Positions 8,731 through 18,310 are shown, counted from the stretch's first letter. The stretch is 64,000 bases of DNA from Leucobacter sp. Psy1 (GCF_020096995.1 NZ_CP083692.1:2294001-2358000); one strand, 5' to 3'. The notes: a model not told the origin generated them from the letters alone. Numbers and translations: made by a program.

Positions 8731-9773
8731 CGCCCCCGTCCTTTCGCCGCGCGCCGTTGCAGCCAGAAGTTCAGCACGGTCGCACCGAGCAGCATGGCTC
8801 CGAGGAAGAAGCGGAGCCAGTCGGGGTTCCACTCCGCGTAGACGACGCCCTTCAGGGCCATGCCGTAGATCAGCGCGCCGATAGCACCGCCGATCGCCGA
8901 GCCGGCTCCCCCGGTCAGGAGACAGCCACCGACGACCGCGGCGATGATGTAGAGGAACTCGTTGCCGATCCCCTCGCCAGACTGCACCGTCTTGAACGCG
9001 AACAGATTGTGCATGCCGAGCAGCCACGCGCAGAATCCGACGCCCATATAGAGCCCGATCTTCGTGCGAGCTACGGGCACGCCGACGGCACGCGCGGCGT
9101 CCGGCGCACCACCGGAGGCGATGATCCAGTTCCCCATGCGCATGCGCCGGAGGATCCACGTCGCCACCGCGACGAGGGCGATCCAATAGAAGACCGTGAT
9201 CTTGACATTGACGCCGAGAACGGGGACGTCGGAGGCGAACACCGCGACCGCCGAGTCGAACCCGGCCCACTGCTCGATCGAGGGACTCGCCACGCCTCCC
9301 GTGATGAAGCGGGTGAGACCGAGGTTGAGGCCCGTCAGCATGAAGAACGTCGCGAGCGTCACGATGAAGCTGGCGAGACGAGTCCTGATGAGCAGCCATC
9401 CGTTGATGAACCCGACGAGCAGCGAGAAGACCAGCCCGAAGACGACTCCGACCCAGACGTTGGTGCCGAACCAGTACACGAACAGCGATGCGGCGAGCGC
9501 GCTCGAGATGACGCCGACGCCCGCCGAGAGGTCGAACTCTCCGCCGATCATGAGGAGGGAGACGCCGAGGGCCATGATGCCCACCGTCGACGCACCGTAC
9601 AGCGTCGTCGCGATCGAGCTCGGCTGGGTGAACTGCGGGGCGACTGCCGCGAAGAGGATGAACACGACCAGCGCGGCCGCGGTCGCCCCCGCCTCGGGCT
9701 TTGTGAAGAAGCGCGTGAACCAGTTGCCGGAGGCGATCCGCTCGTCGCGGGCCGGGGCGGTTGCGATGGTCAT
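8727..9773 (-). CDS. CUT2-type ABC transporter permease
   Basis: A 348-residue polytopic protein of the RbsC/FrcC family with about 9-10 hydrophobic segments. It contains the family's [16 protein letters not shown] segment and the conserved C-terminal region [20 protein letters not shown] that contacts the ATPase. It forms the membrane channel for the solute delivered by the lipoprotein encoded 4 bp upstream. The solute is probably a sugar, polyol or other small polar molecule; see the choline-sulfatase gene next door. Confidence 0.88.
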   Translation of the reverse strand: MTIATAPARDERIASGNWFTRFFTKPEAGATAAALVVFILFAAVAPQFTQPSSIATTLYGASTVGIMALGVSLLMIGGEFDLSAGVGVISSALAASLFVYWFGTNVWVGVVFGLVFSLLVGFINGWLLIRTRLASFIVTLATFFMLTGLNLGLTRFITGGVASPSIEQWAGFDSAVAVFASDVPVLGVNVKITVFYWIALVAVATWILRRMRMGNWIIASGGAPDAARAVGVPVARTKIGLYMGVGFCAWLLGMHNLFAFKTVQSGEGIGNEFLYIIAAVVGGCLLTGGAGSAIGGAIGALIYGMALKGVVYAEWNPDWLRFFLGAMLLGATVLNFWLQRRAAKGRGR

Positions 9774-9777
9774 GGTG

Positions 9778-10812
9778 TCACTCCGCGTCCGCGGTGCTCT
9801 CGTCTCCGGCGCTCTCGTCCCCGTTTTCGGAGAACTGGGAGGCGACGGTGTCGAGGTTCTCCTGGGTGATCACCGCCGGCCCGGTCAGCACGGCCTGGCC
9901 GCCTCCGAGCACGTAGCCGCCCTCGGAGTAGAGCCGCACGGCCTCGACCGATGCATACCCCTGCAGCCATGGCTGCTGGTCGGAGGCGAAGACGATGCTC
10001 CCCTCGTCGATGGCCGCGTAGACCTCGCGGTTCAGATCCATCGTGGCGAGACGGGCGTCGCTGCCGGCGTCGGCGATGGCGTCGATCGCGGCGAGTCCGA
10101 ATGGCGCGCCGAGGGTGACGACGAAGTCGATGTCGGTGTCCGTCTGGAGCTTCGAGGTGATCGTCGAGGCGACGTTGGTCATGTCCTGTCCGTTGACGTA
10201 GAGCACCTCGACCGCTCCGTCGAACGTGTCCGCAATCCCCTCGCACCGCGACTCGAGGCCGACATGGCCCTGCTCGTGGATCACGCAGACGGCCTGTTCC
10301 GAACCCTCGGAATTGAGCTGCTCGCCCATGGCCTGGCCGGCGATGAACTCGTTCTGACCGAAGTGCGCGACGACGCCGAGGTCGCGGTACTGGTCCTCTC
10401 CGGCGTTGATGCTGAAGACGGGGATCCCCGCTTCCACCGCCTGTTCGACGGCACCGGACATGGCGTCAGCCTTCGCGAGCGTCACGACGATGCCGTCGAC
10501 CTCCTGGTCTATGGCCTGCTCGACGAGCTGGGCCTGCCGAGCGCCGTCCGGATCGGAGCTGTAGAGGAGGTCGACGTTGTTCCGGTGCGCAGCGGACTCT
10601 GCACCGCCGCGGACGACGTCCCAGAACGTGTCTCCCGGTGCCTGATGGGTGACCATCGCGACCCGGAGCTCCGGGAGGTCTTCTGCGGCCCCTCCTCCGG
10701 CGCCCGCCCCGGCGGGCCCGCCGCTGCACGCGGTCAGTGTCAGGGCACCCGCGGCAAGCAGGGCGGCGAACACCCCCGAGCGGCTCCATCGCCCCGAACG
10801 TGACTTGATCAT
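9778..10812 (-). CDS. CUT2-type ABC transporter substrate-binding lipoprotein
   Basis: A 344-residue periplasmic-binding-protein-like lipoprotein. The signal peptide ends in a lipobox (ALTLTAC), giving an acylated cysteine near residue 28, then a Gly/Ala-rich linker. The mature protein has type I PBP features: LRVAMVTHQAPGDTFWDVV, GIVVTLAKAD and GIPVFSINAGED. The ATG at 10812 has GGAG six nucleotides upstream. The closest family by pattern is the ribose/fructose/inositol CUT2 group. The last 30 residues are acidic and low-complexity. The ligand is unknown. Confidence 0.87.
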   Translation of the reverse strand: MIKSRSGRWSRSGVFAALLAAGALTLTACSGGPAGAGAGGGAAEDLPELRVAMVTHQAPGDTFWDVVRGGAESAAHRNNVDLLYSSDPDGARQAQLVEQAIDQEVDGIVVTLAKADAMSGAVEQAVEAGIPVFSINAGEDQYRDLGVVAHFGQNEFIAGQAMGEQLNSEGSEQAVCVIHEQGHVGLESRCEGIADTFDGAVEVLYVNGQDMTNVASTITSKLQTDTDIDFVVTLGAPFGLAAIDAIADAGSDARLATMDLNREVYAAIDEGSIVFASDQQPWLQGYASVEAVRLYSEGGYVLGGGQAVLTGPAVITQENLDTVASQFSENGDESAGDESTADAE

Positions 10813-10940
10813 GTTGCACTCCATCGTGTTCAGCGGACGGGCGCTCTGGCACGCATCCGTTTCGACCGCGCGTGCGGCACGCGCGTCTCGCGACGCCGCC
10901 TGCGGGTGTGACCCGACTTCGGATTCCGGAGGCGTCCGCA

Positions 10941-10946
10941 AGTATA
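10941..10946 (-). promoter_or_regulatory. Possible -10 element for the ABC importer operon
   Basis: On the minus strand this reads TATACT inside CAATATACTTG, an AT-rich island in otherwise GC-rich sequence, about 130 bp before the lipoprotein start and downstream of the choline-sulfatase stop. No good -35 hexamer is visible at 17 nt. It would allow the importer genes to be transcribed apart from the sulfatase. Confidence 0.35.
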
Positions 10947-10995
10947 TTGCCACACCCGGCGGAGGGCCGGCTGTTCAGCGCGAGGGATGGGGACC

Positions 10996-12528
10996 TTAGC
11001 GCGATGGATCCGGGAGCTTGCCGCGTTCCAGTGCGTCCCAGAAGTCGCCCCGCACGTACCGCTGCTCGGGGTCGGGGTCGAAGTCCCAGTGCCGCGCGCG
11101 ACCGGCCTGCAGTGCCGCCGCGACGAGCCGTCTGCGCGCCTGACTGTGGGAGACCGCGGACTCGAGTGCGTCGAGGTCGTATCGCGCTGCGAGCGCGGAT
11201 CTGAGCGCTGCGAGCGCATCGGCGTATCCGGCGTCGGATGCGACGTTGGTGAGTTCGTCCGGATCCTCATCGAGGTCGAAGAGCTGATCGGGATCTCCGG
11301 GGCAGACGACGAGCTTGAGGGAGCCGCTGACGAGCGTCAGCTGCGGCCGTTGAGTGCCCTCCGCCAGATACTCGATCACCACCTGTCTTGCCCGCACGTG
11401 CTCCTCGCCCCGAGCTTCGTCACGAGCGATGGCGAGGAGGGAATCGCCCGGAGCGGCCTCGTCGGCGTCGGCACCGGAGATGTCGAGCAGCGTGGGCAGG
11501 AGGTCGAGCAGACTGACCGGTGCGGCGAAGCGTCCGCGGGGCATGAGATGCTCGGGACCGTACACGATGAGCGGCACCCGCGCCGACTGCTCGTACGGGG
11601 ACATCTTGTACCAGAGCCCCTTCTCGCCGAGCATGTCCCCGTGATCGCTCGTCACGATGACGACAGTGTTCTCCGCGAGCTCGAGGTCGGCGAGCCGCTC
11701 GCGGATTCGCCCCACGTGATCGTCGATGTAGCTCACGGCTGCGTAATAGGCGCGACGGGCTCGCTGCACATCGGCGGCCGCCGGTTCGCGCAGATCGAAC
11801 CCGCTCATGGCGCGGAGCCGATGGGTGTGGGGATCCTGCGCGGCATCCGGAACCTCCGGATGCGCCGGTGGCGGAATATCGACCCCCGCGAATCGGTCCC
11901 AGTGCTCGCGCGGCGGCTCGTACGGATCGTGCGGGTGGATGAACGAGGTCACCATGAGGAACGGGATCTCCTCCCCCTCCCACCGGTTCGCTCGGGCGCG
12001 GTCGTTCAGGTGGCGGAGTGCGCGGAAGCCCACTTCGTCATCGAAGTCCTGCTGCACCGTGGCCAAGGAGACGCCAGCCGTGAAGACCGAATCGGCATCG
12101 TGGTACCACTGCAGCCGGTCCGACAGCGGCCGCCGCCAGTCCGGCACCATGTCGAGGTCGGCCGGGTAGACATCGGTGGTCAGGCGCTCCTCGAAGCCGT
12201 GATGCTGGTCGGGACCGATGAAGTGCATGCGCCCGATGAGGGCCGTGTGGTACCCGGCGGCTCGGAGATGATGCGCGAACGTCGGCGTGGAAGCCGGGAA
12301 GTCGTCGCCGTTGTCGAAGCACTCGATGTCGGACGGCATGCGGCCGGTCATCATCGAAGCACGGGAGGGCGCGCACAGCGGGGTGTTGCAGTACGCACGG
12401 TCGAACACCGCCCCCTCGGCGGCGAGCGCATCGATGTGCGGCGTCTGCGCGGCCTCGTCTCCGTACGCTCCGAGTGCCTGCGCCGCCATCTGGTCGGCCT
12501 GGATCACGACGATGTTCGGCGGTCTCAT
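10996..12528 (-). CDS. betC: Choline-sulfatase (BetC type)
   Basis: A 510-residue cytoplasmic type I sulfatase with no signal peptide. The N-terminus PNIVVIQADQM supplies the metal-binding Asp, and LCAPSRASMMTGR contains the C-x-P-S-R motif whose cysteine is converted to formylglycine. The family-specific segments HFIGPDQHHGFEERLTTD and VTSDHGDMLGEKGLWYKM match choline-sulfatase strongly, as does the C-terminal SQARRRLVAAALQ region that closes the oligomer in BetC. The length is normal for the family. It hydrolyses choline-O-sulfate to choline and sulfate. The maturase gene is divergent, 41 bp away, and the ABC importer lies downstream on the same strand. Confidence 0.9.
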   Translation of the reverse strand: MRPPNIVVIQADQMAAQALGAYGDEAAQTPHIDALAAEGAVFDRAYCNTPLCAPSRASMMTGRMPSDIECFDNGDDFPASTPTFAHHLRAAGYHTALIGRMHFIGPDQHHGFEERLTTDVYPADLDMVPDWRRPLSDRLQWYHDADSVFTAGVSLATVQQDFDDEVGFRALRHLNDRARANRWEGEEIPFLMVTSFIHPHDPYEPPREHWDRFAGVDIPPPAHPEVPDAAQDPHTHRLRAMSGFDLREPAAADVQRARRAYYAAVSYIDDHVGRIRERLADLELAENTVVIVTSDHGDMLGEKGLWYKMSPYEQSARVPLIVYGPEHLMPRGRFAAPVSLLDLLPTLLDISGADADEAAPGDSLLAIARDEARGEEHVRARQVVIEYLAEGTQRPQLTLVSGSLKLVVCPGDPDQLFDLDEDPDELTNVASDAGYADALAALRSALAARYDLDALESAVSHSQARRRLVAAALQAGRARHWDFDPDPEQRYVRGDFWDALERGKLPDPSR

Positions 12529-12569
12529 AGACTTTCGGTACCTTTCTGTACGGCAATCTGGAGGTGAGT

Positions 12570-13478
12570 GTGGGAGCGTGCTGCGGGCCGGATCGGACGG
12601 CGGGGCCGTCCCTGTCGGGTGGTGGCGGTGCGATCCGGCGATCCGAGCTGGAAGCGCTCGCCGCGGGTGCGCCGCGGGATCTGCGGATGGTGGGGTTGAC
12701 CGGCGGAGCATTCCGCATGGGATCCGAGGATCCCGCGGCGTACGCTGCCGATCTCGAGGGGCCGGTGCGTACCGTGCACGTTGCTCCGTTCGCGATCGCG
12801 GCGACGACCGTGACGAACGCGGAGTTCGCCGTCTTCGTCGCCGCTACGGGGTATCTCACCGATGCGGAGCGCCACGGCGATTCGCTGGTCTTCGCCGGCA
12901 GGCTCACGGAGCGCACGCGCGCGGACTCGCCACGTGTGGTGGACGCCCCCTGGTGGTGCCGCGTTACCGGCGCGCACTGGTTCTCCCCTGAGGGACCCGG
13001 CACCTCGGTTGAGGCTCGCGCCGACCATCCGGTGACCCATGTGTCGCACCGGGACGCAGAGGCCTACGCTGCATGGGCTGGCTGCCGCCTCCCCACCGAA
13101 CCTGAGTGGGAGTTCGCGGCCAGGGGCGGCCTCGATCAGCAGCCGTTCCCCTGGGGGTCGGTGCGCGAGCCGGGAGGCGTTCCGCGCATGAACACGTTCC
13201 CCGGCCGGTTCCCCGACGCGCCGTCGGCTCCCGTCGGAACCGCGTGCGCCTCCGGCTTTCATCCGAACGCCTTCGGCCTGCACCAGATGACGGGAAACGT
13301 CTGGGAGTGGTCCGCAGGCACCTTCAGCGACTTGGACCAGCGGCCGGTCATGCGCGGCGGATCGTACCTCTGCCACGACTCCTACTGCCGCCGCTACCGC
13401 ACCTCCGCGCGCACCGCAGCGACGGCGGATACGTCGCTCGGACACACCGGGTTCCGGCTCGCCGTCGATACCGGGTGA
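12570..13478 (+). CDS. Formylglycine-generating enzyme (sulfatase maturase)
   Basis: A protein of about 302 residues of the FGE-sulfatase (SUMF1/EgtB-like) fold. Diagnostic features are GGAFRMGSED near the N-terminus, TTVTNAEFAVFVAATGY, LPTEPEWEFAARGG, MTGNVWEWSAG and the C-terminal GGSYLCHDSYCRRYR, which carries the two active-site cysteines that bind copper and oxidise the substrate cysteine. It converts the CxPSR cysteine of the adjacent sulfatase to formylglycine. GTG at 12570 was chosen because GGAGG lies 5 nt upstream; an alternative GTG at 12564 overlaps that site. It ends 20 bp from the convergent BCCT gene. Confidence 0.92.
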   Translation: MGACCGPDRTAGPSLSGGGGAIRRSELEALAAGAPRDLRMVGLTGGAFRMGSEDPAAYAADLEGPVRTVHVAPFAIAATTVTNAEFAVFVAATGYLTDAERHGDSLVFAGRLTERTRADSPRVVDAPWWCRVTGAHWFSPEGPGTSVEARADHPVTHVSHRDAEAYAAWAGCRLPTEPEWEFAARGGLDQQPFPWGSVREPGGVPRMNTFPGRFPDAPSAPVGTACASGFHPNAFGLHQMTGNVWEWSAGTFSDLDQRPVMRGGSYLCHDSYCRRYRTSARTAATADTSLGHTGFRLAVDTG

Positions 13479-13497
13479 CGGCGAACCGAACCCCGGC

Positions 13498-15537
13498 TTA
13501 CGCCGGCTCATCACCGGGCTTCCGATCCTCGCCCGGTGTGCGTTCCTCTCCGGTCTTCCGGCCGTCCTCGTCGGCCCGCCGGCCGTCCTCGCCGGTGATC
13601 GCGGCGATCTGTCCGGTCTCGGGGTCGTAGCCGTCCTCCCACGTGTCGGTCTCGAAGTCGTAGCCCACCGGCTCGCCATCCTCGTTGGTCCGCTGGTACC
13701 AGGAGGTGTAGATCTCGTCGTGGGAGTCGACATCCGCTCCGGCGCCCTCCCCCGGCTTCGTCTCGACCACCTGCAGCGCGAAGTCGTCGCCGTAACGGTC
13801 CACGCCCTCGACCACGGCGTTGCGCATGGCATTGTCCGCGTAGTGGTGGCGGAGCGTATAAGGGTCGGTCCTCAGGTCCTTGAACCAGGCGATGATGATG
13901 AGGATCATGATGATCGCGAACGGCACCGCCGTGACGATGACGAGCTGCTGCAGACCCTCGAGCGCTGTCGCGTCGCCGAGCAGCAGCATGACGACCGCGA
14001 TACCCGACATCACGAGACCCCAGAAGATCACGACCCAGCGGCTGGGCGATTGATCCCCTCGCGTCGTGAGCATGCCCATGACGACCGATGCGGAGTCTGC
14101 CGAGGTGATGAAGAAGATCGCCAGCACGAGGATCACGACGAAGGGCAACCACTCCACGTACGGCAGGTTGTCGATCAGCGTGAAGAACACCTCAGGCGGC
14201 GCCATGTCGGCGGAGAAGCCGGGCTTCCCCTCGCGGTACATCCAGATGGAGGTGCCACCCATGACGCCATAGGCGACGAAGAGCAGCGACGACGGGATGA
14301 AGATCGTGCCGAGAATGAACTGGCGGATGCTCCGACCGCGGGAGATGCGCGCGATGAACGTGCCGACGAAGGGCGACCACGAGATCCACCACGCCCAGTA
14401 GTAGACCGTCCAGATCGACTGGAACTCCTGCGTCTCCGCTCCCCAGGAGAGCGAGCGGCCCATCATGTCGAACATCGACCCGAAGTACTCCATGAGGCCG
14501 GACGGCAAGAGGTTCATGAGGAACAGCGTCGGTCCGAGGAAGAGGACGAGCAGGACGATGCCGACGGTGAGCACGATGTTGATGCTCGAGAGGTAGCGGA
14601 TGCCGCGCGAGACCCCCGAGACGGCCGAGACGATGAAGCCCACCGTGAGGATCGCAATGACGACGACGAGCATGTTGTTCGTCAGCGGACCCGCGTCGGT
14701 CACGATGCTCACGCCGGTACCGATCTGCATCGCGGCGATGCCGAGCGCCGCCGCCGTACCGAAGAGCGTGGCGACGATCGCGAACACGTCGACCAGCTTG
14801 CCGGCGAACCCGTCGGTGGCGCGCTCCCCGAAGAGCGTGCGGAACACCGAGGACATCAGGAGCGAGCGCCCGCGCCGGTACGCTGCGTAGGCGATCGAGC
14901 CGCCGACGAGCGCGTACATCGCCCAGGCGTGGAATCCCCAGTGGAAGTACGTCTGCGCCATCGCCCGGTGCAACGCCTCGGTCGACTCAGCCTCAGCGGT
15001 GAGTGGCGGCGGTGAGGTGAAGTAGGTGAGCGGCTCGGACGGGCCGAAGAAGAGGACGCCGATGCCGATGCCGGCGGCGAACAGCATCGCCACCCACGCG
15101 AAGGTGCTGAACTCGACCTTCTCGTCGTCCTTCCCGAGCTTGATCTTGCCGTAGGAGGAGAACGCCATGATGAGCAGCGCCACCAGCACGACCGTGGCGA
15201 TCGCGTTGAACAACCATCCGAGATTGCCGGTCGCCCAGTCGAACGCGACCTGGGCGACCGATGCGACGCTCTCGGGGCTGACGACGCCCCAGATCACGAA
15301 GGCGACCGTCAGAATTCCGGCGACGGAGAAGACGAACTTGCCGATGCGGTAGTCGCGTCGCTGCTCGTCGATCGCGATGCCAGGCACGAGCGCAGGATGG
15401 ATGTTGTGCGGGTACTCGGACTTCTGCAGGTCCGGCCGCTGGTAATCGAGACCGGCGAACGGGATCCCGGGTCGCTGAGGTCGATCTGCTCTCGGGTGGG
15501 GTTCTCGATCGGGCGTGGACGGACGATCTTCGGACAT
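13498..15537 (-). CDS. BCCT-family transporter (choline/betaine/carnitine type)
   Basis: A 679-residue secondary transporter with 12 predicted helices. It carries the glycine-rich segment AAGIGIGVLFFGPSEPL and the BCCT signature region WAWWISWSPFVGTFIARIS with the aromatic box tryptophans that cage quaternary ammonium groups. A hydrophilic N-terminal region of about 70 residues and an acidic C-terminal tail of about 115 residues (rich in Asp, Glu, Gly) flank the core. Such tails act as osmosensors in some family members. Beside a choline-sulfatase the likely substrate is choline, betaine or choline-O-sulfate. The ATG at 15537 has AAAGG 11 nt upstream. Confidence 0.92.
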   Translation of the reverse strand: MSEDRPSTPDREPHPRADRPQRPGIPFAGLDYQRPDLQKSEYPHNIHPALVPGIAIDEQRRDYRIGKFVFSVAGILTVAFVIWGVVSPESVASVAQVAFDWATGNLGWLFNAIATVVLVALLIMAFSSYGKIKLGKDDEKVEFSTFAWVAMLFAAGIGIGVLFFGPSEPLTYFTSPPPLTAEAESTEALHRAMAQTYFHWGFHAWAMYALVGGSIAYAAYRRGRSLLMSSVFRTLFGERATDGFAGKLVDVFAIVATLFGTAAALGIAAMQIGTGVSIVTDAGPLTNNMLVVVIAILTVGFIVSAVSGVSRGIRYLSSINIVLTVGIVLLVLFLGPTLFLMNLLPSGLMEYFGSMFDMMGRSLSWGAETQEFQSIWTVYYWAWWISWSPFVGTFIARISRGRSIRQFILGTIFIPSSLLFVAYGVMGGTSIWMYREGKPGFSADMAPPEVFFTLIDNLPYVEWLPFVVILVLAIFFITSADSASVVMGMLTTRGDQSPSRWVVIFWGLVMSGIAVVMLLLGDATALEGLQQLVIVTAVPFAIIMILIIIAWFKDLRTDPYTLRHHYADNAMRNAVVEGVDRYGDDFALQVVETKPGEGAGADVDSHDEIYTSWYQRTNEDGEPVGYDFETDTWEDGYDPETGQIAAITGEDGRRADEDGRKTGEERTPGEDRKPGDEPA

Positions 15538-15782
15538 GACGGGGTCGGCCTTTCGACATCGAATGGAGGAGTGGATGGGGGTGCGCAGCGAGTCGCTACG
15601 GCTCTCTCCCCCACCAGCCGATGGCCGCCGGTGTCCAGGAATCATTGGCGTACCCAGCGGTGCCGCGGATCGCGGCGATGCCCTGGGTTTCCGTCATGCC
15701 AGCTGATGGTAGCAGGGCCCAGCGCTCCTGGACGGACCATCGAGACCCTGCCCCGGCGGCCCTCGCCCCTAGACTCGATGAC

Positions 15783-16553
15783 GTGAGCGTTCTGGGAACA
15801 CTGTCGATCATCGCCTCGGCCGTGCTGGTCGGCACGATCCTCCAGAGGCTCTCGGGTACCGGCGTCGGACTCGTCGTCGCCCCGGTTCTCTCGCTGCTTC
15901 TCGGCCCGGCATTCGGGGTTCTGGTGACGAACATGACGACCATCGTCTCCGGCCTGCTCATCATGTTCGCGGTGTGGAGCCGCATCGACTGGCGGGCGTA
16001 CCTGCTGATCGCGCCGGCCGCCGCCGTCGGCGCTTGGCCCGGCGCGTGGTTGGTGAGCGTGCTTCCGACAGGCTGGCTCTCGGTCTTGCTCGGGACGATC
16101 GTTGTGCTCGCACTCCTCGTGACCGTCACGCTGCGACGGCTCCCCGAGTGGAAACACCGATCCGCCGCACTTGTCGCGGGATTCATCGGCGGATTCTTCA
16201 ACACCACATCGGGTGTCGCGGCTCCCGTCATGGTGATCTACTCGAGAGTGTCCCGCTGGGATCAGCTCCGCTTCTCCGCAACGCTGCAACCGATCTTCAT
16301 GACGATGGGCGCGGCGTCGGTGGTCGCGAAACTCACGGTCGGCTCCGTCGGGGAGCACGCCGCGCTGGACGTCCCGTTCATCTGGTTGGTGATCGGCATT
16401 CCGGCAACCGTGATCATCGGCATCGGCATCGCCACCGCCCTGGTGCGGTTCGTACCCGTGTCCTTAGCTCGGAGGCTCGCAATGACGCTCGCCGCGCTTG
16501 GCGGCGTCGCAGCGATCACTCGAGGCGCCATCGAGATCCTCACGACCGCATGA
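15783..16553 (+). CDS. TauE/SafE family permease
   Basis: A 256-residue membrane protein with about eight hydrophobic segments. The GTG start at 15783 places the first helix (LGTLSIIASAVLVGTILQ) at the N-terminus. The second repeat contains FIGGFFNTTSGVAAPVMVIY, which fits the TauE/SafE pattern. Sulfite or other sulfur-anion export would fit its position between the choline-sulfatase module and the DASS transporter, but there is no direct evidence for the substrate. It diverges from the BCCT gene across a 245-bp region in which no further gene is apparent. Confidence 0.82.
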   Translation: MSVLGTLSIIASAVLVGTILQRLSGTGVGLVVAPVLSLLLGPAFGVLVTNMTTIVSGLLIMFAVWSRIDWRAYLLIAPAAAVGAWPGAWLVSVLPTGWLSVLLGTIVVLALLVTVTLRRLPEWKHRSAALVAGFIGGFFNTTSGVAAPVMVIYSRVSRWDQLRFSATLQPIFMTMGAASVVAKLTVGSVGEHAALDVPFIWLVIGIPATVIIGIGIATALVRFVPVSLARRLAMTLAALGGVAAITRGAIEILTTA

Positions 16554-16560
16554 GACGCGA

Positions 16561-16583
16561 TCGCAACCCGACAATGGTTGCGA
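16561..16583. promoter_or_regulatory. Perfect 8-bp inverted repeat TCGCAACC-N7-GGTTGCGA
   Basis: The repeat lies 8 bp after the TauE/SafE stop and about 77 bp before the DASS start. With no T run after it, an operator for the DASS gene is as likely as a terminator. No copy was noticed elsewhere in the window. Confidence 0.4.
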
Positions 16584-16659
16584 ATCGACCGGATGGTGTG
16601 CTGACAATGAATGCAGCCCGCGGCGGATCCTGCGGGAGACGATCCAATGGAGCATCGAG

Positions 16660-18261
16660 ATGTCCGGTTCACGGCCAGCAGGCGAACGCGCTGCGCATAT
16701 GTCGCCCCTTCCCACCGCGAACACGGAGGTGCAGCTCCAATCGCCGGGAGAACGGGCCGAGGGACTCTCCCAGCGCACGGCGGGCACGCGGTGGATCGGC
16801 TTCGCAGGCGGCCTGATCCTCGCTGCGCTGCTGTACACGATCATGCCGGACGACGTTCCTCACGATGCTCGCCTGACAGCGGCTATCGCCGGGCTCATGG
16901 CCGTGTGGTGGATGTCGGAGGCGCTTCCGATCCCAGCAACGGCGCTCGTTCCACTCGTCGCGTTCCCGATCCTCGCCACCGGGAGTGATGAAAATCCCGT
17001 GACCGTCGACTCGGTCGGCGCGAGCTACGGCAACAACATCATTTTCCTCTTCATGGGTGGCTTCATGATCGCACTGGCGATGCAGCGGTGGAACCTGCAC
17101 CGTCGCATCGCGCTGATCGTTCTCAACGCCATGGGCGAGCGCACGGGCGCGCTCATCGCGGGCTTCATGGTCGCGACCGGTTTCCTCTCCATGTGGGTGT
17201 CGAACACCGCGACGGCGGTCATGATGCTCCCGATCGGTCTGTCGGTGCTCGAGCTCGTGAGCGAGGCGATGGAGCGCAAGGGCGTCATCGAGAAGGGTTC
17301 GGGGGCCGCAGGAGCCATCAAGACCAAGTTCGGCACTGCGCTCATGCTGAGCATCGCCTACGCAGCGTCACTCGGATCTCTCGGAACGCTCATCGGGACG
17401 CCTCCGAACGCTCTGCTCGCCGCCTACCTCAGCCAGGAGCACGACATCACGATCGGCTTCGGCCAGTGGATGGTGGTGGGCATGCCGCTGTCGATCATCA
17501 TGCTCGCGTTCACCTGGTGGTTGCTCGTCAAGGTCATGTACAAGCCCGAGGTGCAGACGATCCCAGGTGGCCGAGAGGTCATTCGCGCAGAAATCGCGAA
17601 ACTCGGGCCCGTGTCGACCGGCGAGAAGCTCGTACTCACTATCTTCGTCCTCGCCGCGGTGAGCTGGATTGCGGTTCCGTTGCTCTTCGAGGACCCGCCG
17701 ATCTCGGACGCCGGCATCGCGATGACGGCCGGCCTCCTGCTCTTCCTCATTCCGGCCGGCGCAGCACGCGGGGTCCGCCTGCTCGATTGGGAGTCGGCGG
17801 TGAAGCTCCCCTGGGGTGTTCTCCTGCTCTTCGGCGGAGGCCTGGCTCTCTCCGGCCAGTTCTCGAACTCCGGACTCACTGAGTGGATCGGCGAGGTCTC
17901 TGAGGGCATCGGGGGGCTTCCGGTCGTCCTCATGGTCGTGATCCTGACCGCAGCGATTCTCTTCCTCACCGAGATCACGTCGAACACCGCGACCGCTGCG
18001 ACGTTCCTCCCCCTCGTCGGGGGTATCGCGATCGGTATCGGCGTCGACCCGATGCTCCTCACGATCCCCGTGGCACTCGCGGCGACGTGCGCCTTCATGC
18101 TGCCGGTCGCGACGCCGCCGAACGCCGTGGTCTACGGCACCGGCTACGTCACGATCGGGCAAATGGCGAAGGCCGGTGTCTTCCTGAACCTCGCCGGCAT
18201 CGTCATGATCAGTCTGACCACCATGACACTCGCGGTATGGGTGTTCGGCATCGTCTACTGA
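16660..18261 (+). CDS. DASS-family (SLC13) Na+/anion symporter
   Basis: A 533-residue transporter of the divalent anion:sodium symporter family. Both Ser-Asn-Thr sodium/substrate motifs are visible: SNTATAVMMLP and, in the second repeat, SNTATAATFLP. The matching Pro-Pro-Asn turns are in GTPPNALLAAYL and ATPPNAVVYG. Substrates in the family are dicarboxylates, citrate or sulfate. The ATG at 16660 has GGAG seven nucleotides upstream. A hydrophilic stretch of about 45 residues precedes the first helix. Its neighbour upstream is a TauE/SafE permease. Confidence 0.9.
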   Translation: MSGSRPAGERAAHMSPLPTANTEVQLQSPGERAEGLSQRTAGTRWIGFAGGLILAALLYTIMPDDVPHDARLTAAIAGLMAVWWMSEALPIPATALVPLVAFPILATGSDENPVTVDSVGASYGNNIIFLFMGGFMIALAMQRWNLHRRIALIVLNAMGERTGALIAGFMVATGFLSMWVSNTATAVMMLPIGLSVLELVSEAMERKGVIEKGSGAAGAIKTKFGTALMLSIAYAASLGSLGTLIGTPPNALLAAYLSQEHDITIGFGQWMVVGMPLSIIMLAFTWWLLVKVMYKPEVQTIPGGREVIRAEIAKLGPVSTGEKLVLTIFVLAAVSWIAVPLLFEDPPISDAGIAMTAGLLLFLIPAGAARGVRLLDWESAVKLPWGVLLLFGGGLALSGQFSNSGLTEWIGEVSEGIGGLPVVLMVVILTAAILFLTEITSNTATAATFLPLVGGIAIGIGVDPMLLTIPVALAATCAFMLPVATPPNAVVYGTGYVTIGQMAKAGVFLNLAGIVMISLTTMTLAVWVFGIVY

Positions 18262-18310
18262 ACCAGAAGTCTCCTGAGCGGCGATCAGCCGCCCGGCGTA
18301 CCATGCAGAT

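Noticed and set aside
15538-15782. A riboswitch upstream of the BCCT gene
   Set aside because: I could not recognise a conserved aptamer core (glycine, SAM, guanidine or other) in these 245 bp.
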